A DNA stretch of 64,000 nt, taken from NCBI RefSeq assembly GCF_019449275.2, contig NZ_JAHZQZ020000022.1, positions 124,001 through 188,000 of the forward strand, read 5' to 3'. Made by a program: the position numbers and the translations under genes. This DNA comes from Microbacterium sp. HD4P20. Lineage in GTDB: Bacteria; Actinomycetota; Actinomycetes; Actinomycetales; Microbacteriaceae. Below, one piece after another: positions 61,866-64,000 of the stretch. The notes below the pieces were generated by a model. The model was not told the DNA's origin. It worked only from the letters and a program-made list of their open reading frames with translations, and did not search any database. Position 1 is the stretch's first letter. Each line of letters begins with the position of its first letter.

Positions 61866-61872
61866 GTGAAAC
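61859..61872. other. parS site 1 (inside the parA start)
   Basis: GTTTCACGTGAAAC, perfect 14-bp parS palindrome. The preferred parA GTG start codon (minus strand) is within it, so ParB loaded here could also block parA translation start or transcription. Confidence 0.9.
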
Positions 61873-62246
61873 TCTCCCCCTTGTGCGAGCCGCTCAACAT
61901 CGCCTTCCACCCTATCCCGCCTTCCTCCCATCCCTAGCCGTCGGAGCCAGCTGCTCATGCGTTCCTTACTGTTCGGGCGGACCTCCGCGACCTCCAGTCA
62001 ACAGTGCCTGGTCCCTCCGACAGCGCCAACCCGCCGCCCTCCAGCGAACCGCCGTGCGCCCACGCCACCCGCCGGCCCGAGTGGCGAGGAACGAGCGTGC
62101 GGACACCTCCACTCAGGACCCTGCCCAACCTTCCGACGCCCCCTCATCCCCGCCGGTCGAGGAGCGAAGAACGAGCGCATCGAGAACCGCGCACTCGACT
62201 GTCCCGTGAGCTCACGGCGGAGATCGCGACACGGCATCGGTCTCCA

Positions 62247-62260
62247 GTTTCACGTGAAAC
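62247..62260. other. parS site 2
   Basis: GTTTCACGTGAAAC, perfect. It starts the tandem-repeat array; the next copy is 86 bases on. Confidence 0.92.
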
Positions 62261-62332
62261 ATTGGGCCTCCGCGCACGCTGGGGTCGTCCTCAAGCGTCG
62301 CGTGCGCGTTGCATTGGGAGCGTCACGTTCTC

Positions 62333-62346
62333 GTTTCACGTGAAAC
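62333..62346. other. parS site 3
   Basis: GTTTCACGTGAAAC, perfect; middle site of the 86-88-bp tandem array. Confidence 0.92.
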
Positions 62347-62420
62347 ACTCGACCTCCGCGCGCACGCTGGGGTCGTCCTCAAGCGTCGCGTACGCGTCGC
62401 ATTGGAAGCGCCACGCTCTC

Positions 62421-62434
62421 GTTTCACGTGAAAC
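62421..62434. other. parS site 4
   Basis: GTTTCACGTGAAAC, perfect; 88 bases after site 3, at the end of the array. Confidence 0.92.
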
Positions 62435-62709
62435 ATCCATCGTCGAGGCCGCCACCGTTCGCCGCACAGAGCCGACGCGTACAACATGGCGACCACGCGA
62501 CAGGGAACGTGTGCTGGTCCTGGGTGGGAGCGTGTCAACGCGGAAGCCCAACACCTTCAAGCCACTGTCGATTCTTCCGTCGCGCACTTGCCTGTCCCGT
62601 GCCCGCGATGGGTGGGGTCTAGGCGCGCAGAGTCGTCGGTTCTGTGCGAGCGCCGGTCCGCTGGGCGCGCGCGTCGCCACCAAGACGCGGCCCTGCTACG
62701 TCGCCGTCC

Positions 62710-63000
62710 TCACGCACGCTCACTGAACTGCTTCCTGCTGAGGGTCGGCAGTTGCTCCGGAGTTCCGCTAACGAACGCGAGCCGCTTCGCGCGGCCCCAT
62801 CGCTGTACTTGTTCTTCACGCAGGTAGGCGTCGTCGATGCGGGCGAAGGTCTCGACATAGACGAGTCGGGCGGGGCGACGAGTTTGCGTGTGCTCGGCGC
62901 CTTCTCCGTCGTGGTGCTGTGCGAGACGGCGTCCGAGATTCCGGGTGCTTCCCACAGAGAACGAGCGATCGGCGCATTCGAGAATGCACATGCAGTTCAT
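62710..63000 (-). CDS. GIY-YIG-domain endonuclease-like protein
   Basis: A 96-residue single-domain protein of the YhbQ/UPF0213 type. Motifs: CILECADRSFSVGSTRNLGRRLAQHHDG with the GIY-YIG core (here C-I-L ... S-V-G-S) and Arg in LGRRL, REEQVQRWGRAKRLAFV toward the end. The first GIY tyrosine is Cys and the YIG tyrosine is Ser (SFSVG), so catalysis may be weak or lost. Start MNCMCILE; a longer frame upstream is not supported. It lies in the parS region between parA and rsmG; a role in segregation is not implied. Confidence 0.75.
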   Translation of the reverse strand: MNCMCILECADRSFSVGSTRNLGRRLAQHHDGEGAEHTQTRRPARLVYVETFARIDDAYLREEQVQRWGRAKRLAFVSGTPEQLPTLSRKQFSERA

Positions 63001-63374
63001 CGTCCGATCCTGTGCCCTGCGAGTGTGCCGCTTCGTCGGGTACGAGCGAGCCTGGAAACGGGCATGGGCCGATGAGTGGGGAGGAGCGGCGCCCGTTGCG
63101 CACGAGGGCCACTGACTGCCCGTCCCCCGCTCGGCAGCGGGCGGTGCCGACCACTGTGCCGTCACGCGACGGATCTCGATATGCTCACCCCTCGCTGCTC
63201 GATCAGCGGGATAGGGAGGTGGGCCGGCCTCACCGAACAACGCAGGGCCAGCACCGTCTACTCGACTTCCGACGGAGCGCCGCCAGACCGGATCTCGTCG
63301 CGCTCCTTCGCGCGCCTCGTTCGGCGTGCTCGAAAGATTGGTTCCCAGGTCGGGCCGTCGGCACACCATCGTGG

Positions 63375-63388
63375 GTTTCACGTGAAAG
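63375..63388. other. parS site 5 (one mismatch)
   Basis: GTTTCACGTGAAAG differs from the perfect site only in its last base. Such variants are usually bound, less tightly. Confidence 0.75.
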
Positions 63389-63534
63389 ATCCCCCAACAA
63401 TCCTTGCCGACCAGGCGAGGCACCCGCACGATCCGGCCGCCGGCAGCTGGACCTCGATGGAGCAGCTGCCCCTCGCTCGTCGTTGGGCCCAAAGACCGTC
63501 GCCCGAGCATGGGCGATCGTGCCCTCTCCAATGG

Positions 63535-63548
63535 GTTTCACGTGAAAC
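63535..63548. other. parS site 6
   Basis: GTTTCACGTGAAAC, perfect; 114 bases from the rsmG stop codon. Confidence 0.92.
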
Positions 63549-63662
63549 ATCGATGCGACGCTACGCCGGGAACGTCTCGGGTGGGCAACACCCAACAGGC
63601 ACGAACCGCAGCCGCCGGCCTGCCACGCGCGCGCCGGTTCGGGAAACGAGTCCTGTCGACGC

Positions 63663-64000
63663 TCAGCGCACGGTGGCGCGGATCACTCGCGATGGCTCGT
63701 CGAGGAGGTCGGCGCCCACCACTTCGACGCGAGCGTTCGTCACCTTGAACTTGCGCAGCTGCTTCTCCGCAGCGTCGATCTCGTTCGTCGCGGCGGCGCC
63801 CTTGAGAAGGATCAGCTCACCGCCGTCGCGTACCAGGGGAGCGGTGATCGGGACGAGCGTGCGCAGCGCGCTGACGGCACGCGCAGTCACCGCGTCGAGG
63901 GAGGGTCCACGCTTCCAATCCTCCGCACGAGCACGCACGACCTCCACGTTCGACAGGGCAAGTGCATCAACTTGCTCGGCGAGCCACGCCACACGCCGTT
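63663..64000 (-). CDS. rsmG: 16S rRNA 7-methylguanosine methyltransferase RsmG, C-terminal part
   Basis: The 3' ~112 codons of rsmG (gidB), cut by the right edge. Sequence RRVAWLAEQVDALALSNVEVVRARAED, then AVTARAVSALRTLVPITAPLV and LILLKGAAATNEI is typical for the SAM domain. The enzyme methylates G527 of 16S rRNA. The SAM-binding GSGAGLPG part lies beyond the window. In relatives yidC, rnpA, rpmH and dnaA follow, which places oriC just beyond. Confidence 0.93.
   Translation of the reverse strand, partial: RRVAWLAEQVDALALSNVEVVRARAEDWKRGPSLDAVTARAVSALRTLVPITAPLVRDGGELILLKGAAATNEIDAAEKQLRKFKVTNARVEVVGADLLDEPSRVIRATVR

Larger units (their letters stand above)
62247..62434. repeat. Tandem repeat with a parS in each unit
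   Basis: Two near-identical units of 86 and 88 bases, each beginning with a parS and containing CACGCTGGGGTCGTCCTCAA and CGCGT...GCATTGG(A/G)AGCG, then a third parS (62421) closing the array. The rest of the gap 61873-62709 shows no convincing gene. Confidence 0.9.

Noticed and set aside
61859..63662. oriC inside the window
   Set aside because: The parS-rich gap is near oriC by synteny, but I see no DnaA-box cluster or AT-rich unwinding region there; dnaA is not in the window.

Overview
The window is high-GC DNA from an actinobacterium, most likely Microbacteriaceae and close to Microbacterium. The case rests on gene order (cca, a DUF6049 protein, murJ, trxB, trxA, parB, parA, then rsmG running off the right edge), on LAxTG-type sorting signals, and on protein-family content. 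That gene order normally lies beside oriC, so dnaA and the origin should be a short way beyond the right edge. No tRNA, rRNA, CRISPR array or intact insertion sequence was seen.

Layout. 0-11.3 kb is a surface-adhesin locus: two stand-alone LuxR/MalT-like regulators flank a 2509-residue wall-anchored repeat protein, with a shared GC-rich motif beside the predicted promoters. 11.3-17.2 kb holds small metabolic and regulatory genes: a WYL regulator, an epoxide hydrolase, a NarL-type two-component pair, a glyoxalase-fold protein and a LysE exporter. 17.2-25.1 kb looks like an acquired detoxification block: a PhzF remnant, two alpha/beta hydrolases around a shortened quinone oxidoreductase, an MFS pump, a hotdog thioesterase, a TetR regulator, an old yellow enzyme and an SDR. 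25.1-27.4 kb is an ECF sigma factor with a CU044_5270-type membrane partner, between repeat-rich non-coding stretches.

27.4-34.0 kb is the core replication and ribosome segment dnaB ... rplI-rpsR-ssb-rpsF. It is interrupted by two opposite-strand genes for acidic secreted proteins, one with a LATTG anchor. A row of DnaA-box-like sites lies upstream of dnaB. 34.2-36.4 kb holds two proteins of unknown function. 36.4-47.3 kb is a carbohydrate and sulfate-ester locus: two cytoplasmic sulfatases, an SsuABC-like importer, a ROK repressor and a large secreted double-GH43 protein. The ROK gene and the GH43 gene carry the same 28-bp operator-like sequence over a TTGACG hexamer.

47.5-64 kb is mostly core: an FBP zinc-finger protein, an MscS channel, CCA nucleotidyltransferase, a methyltransferase, DUF6049-murJ-trxB-trxA, an ECF sigma factor of the long SigJ/ECF42 type, parB-parA and the end of rsmG. 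Between parA and rsmG are six parS sites, three of them in a tandem 86-88-bp repeat, plus a small GIY-YIG gene. The best-supported parA start codon lies inside one parS site.
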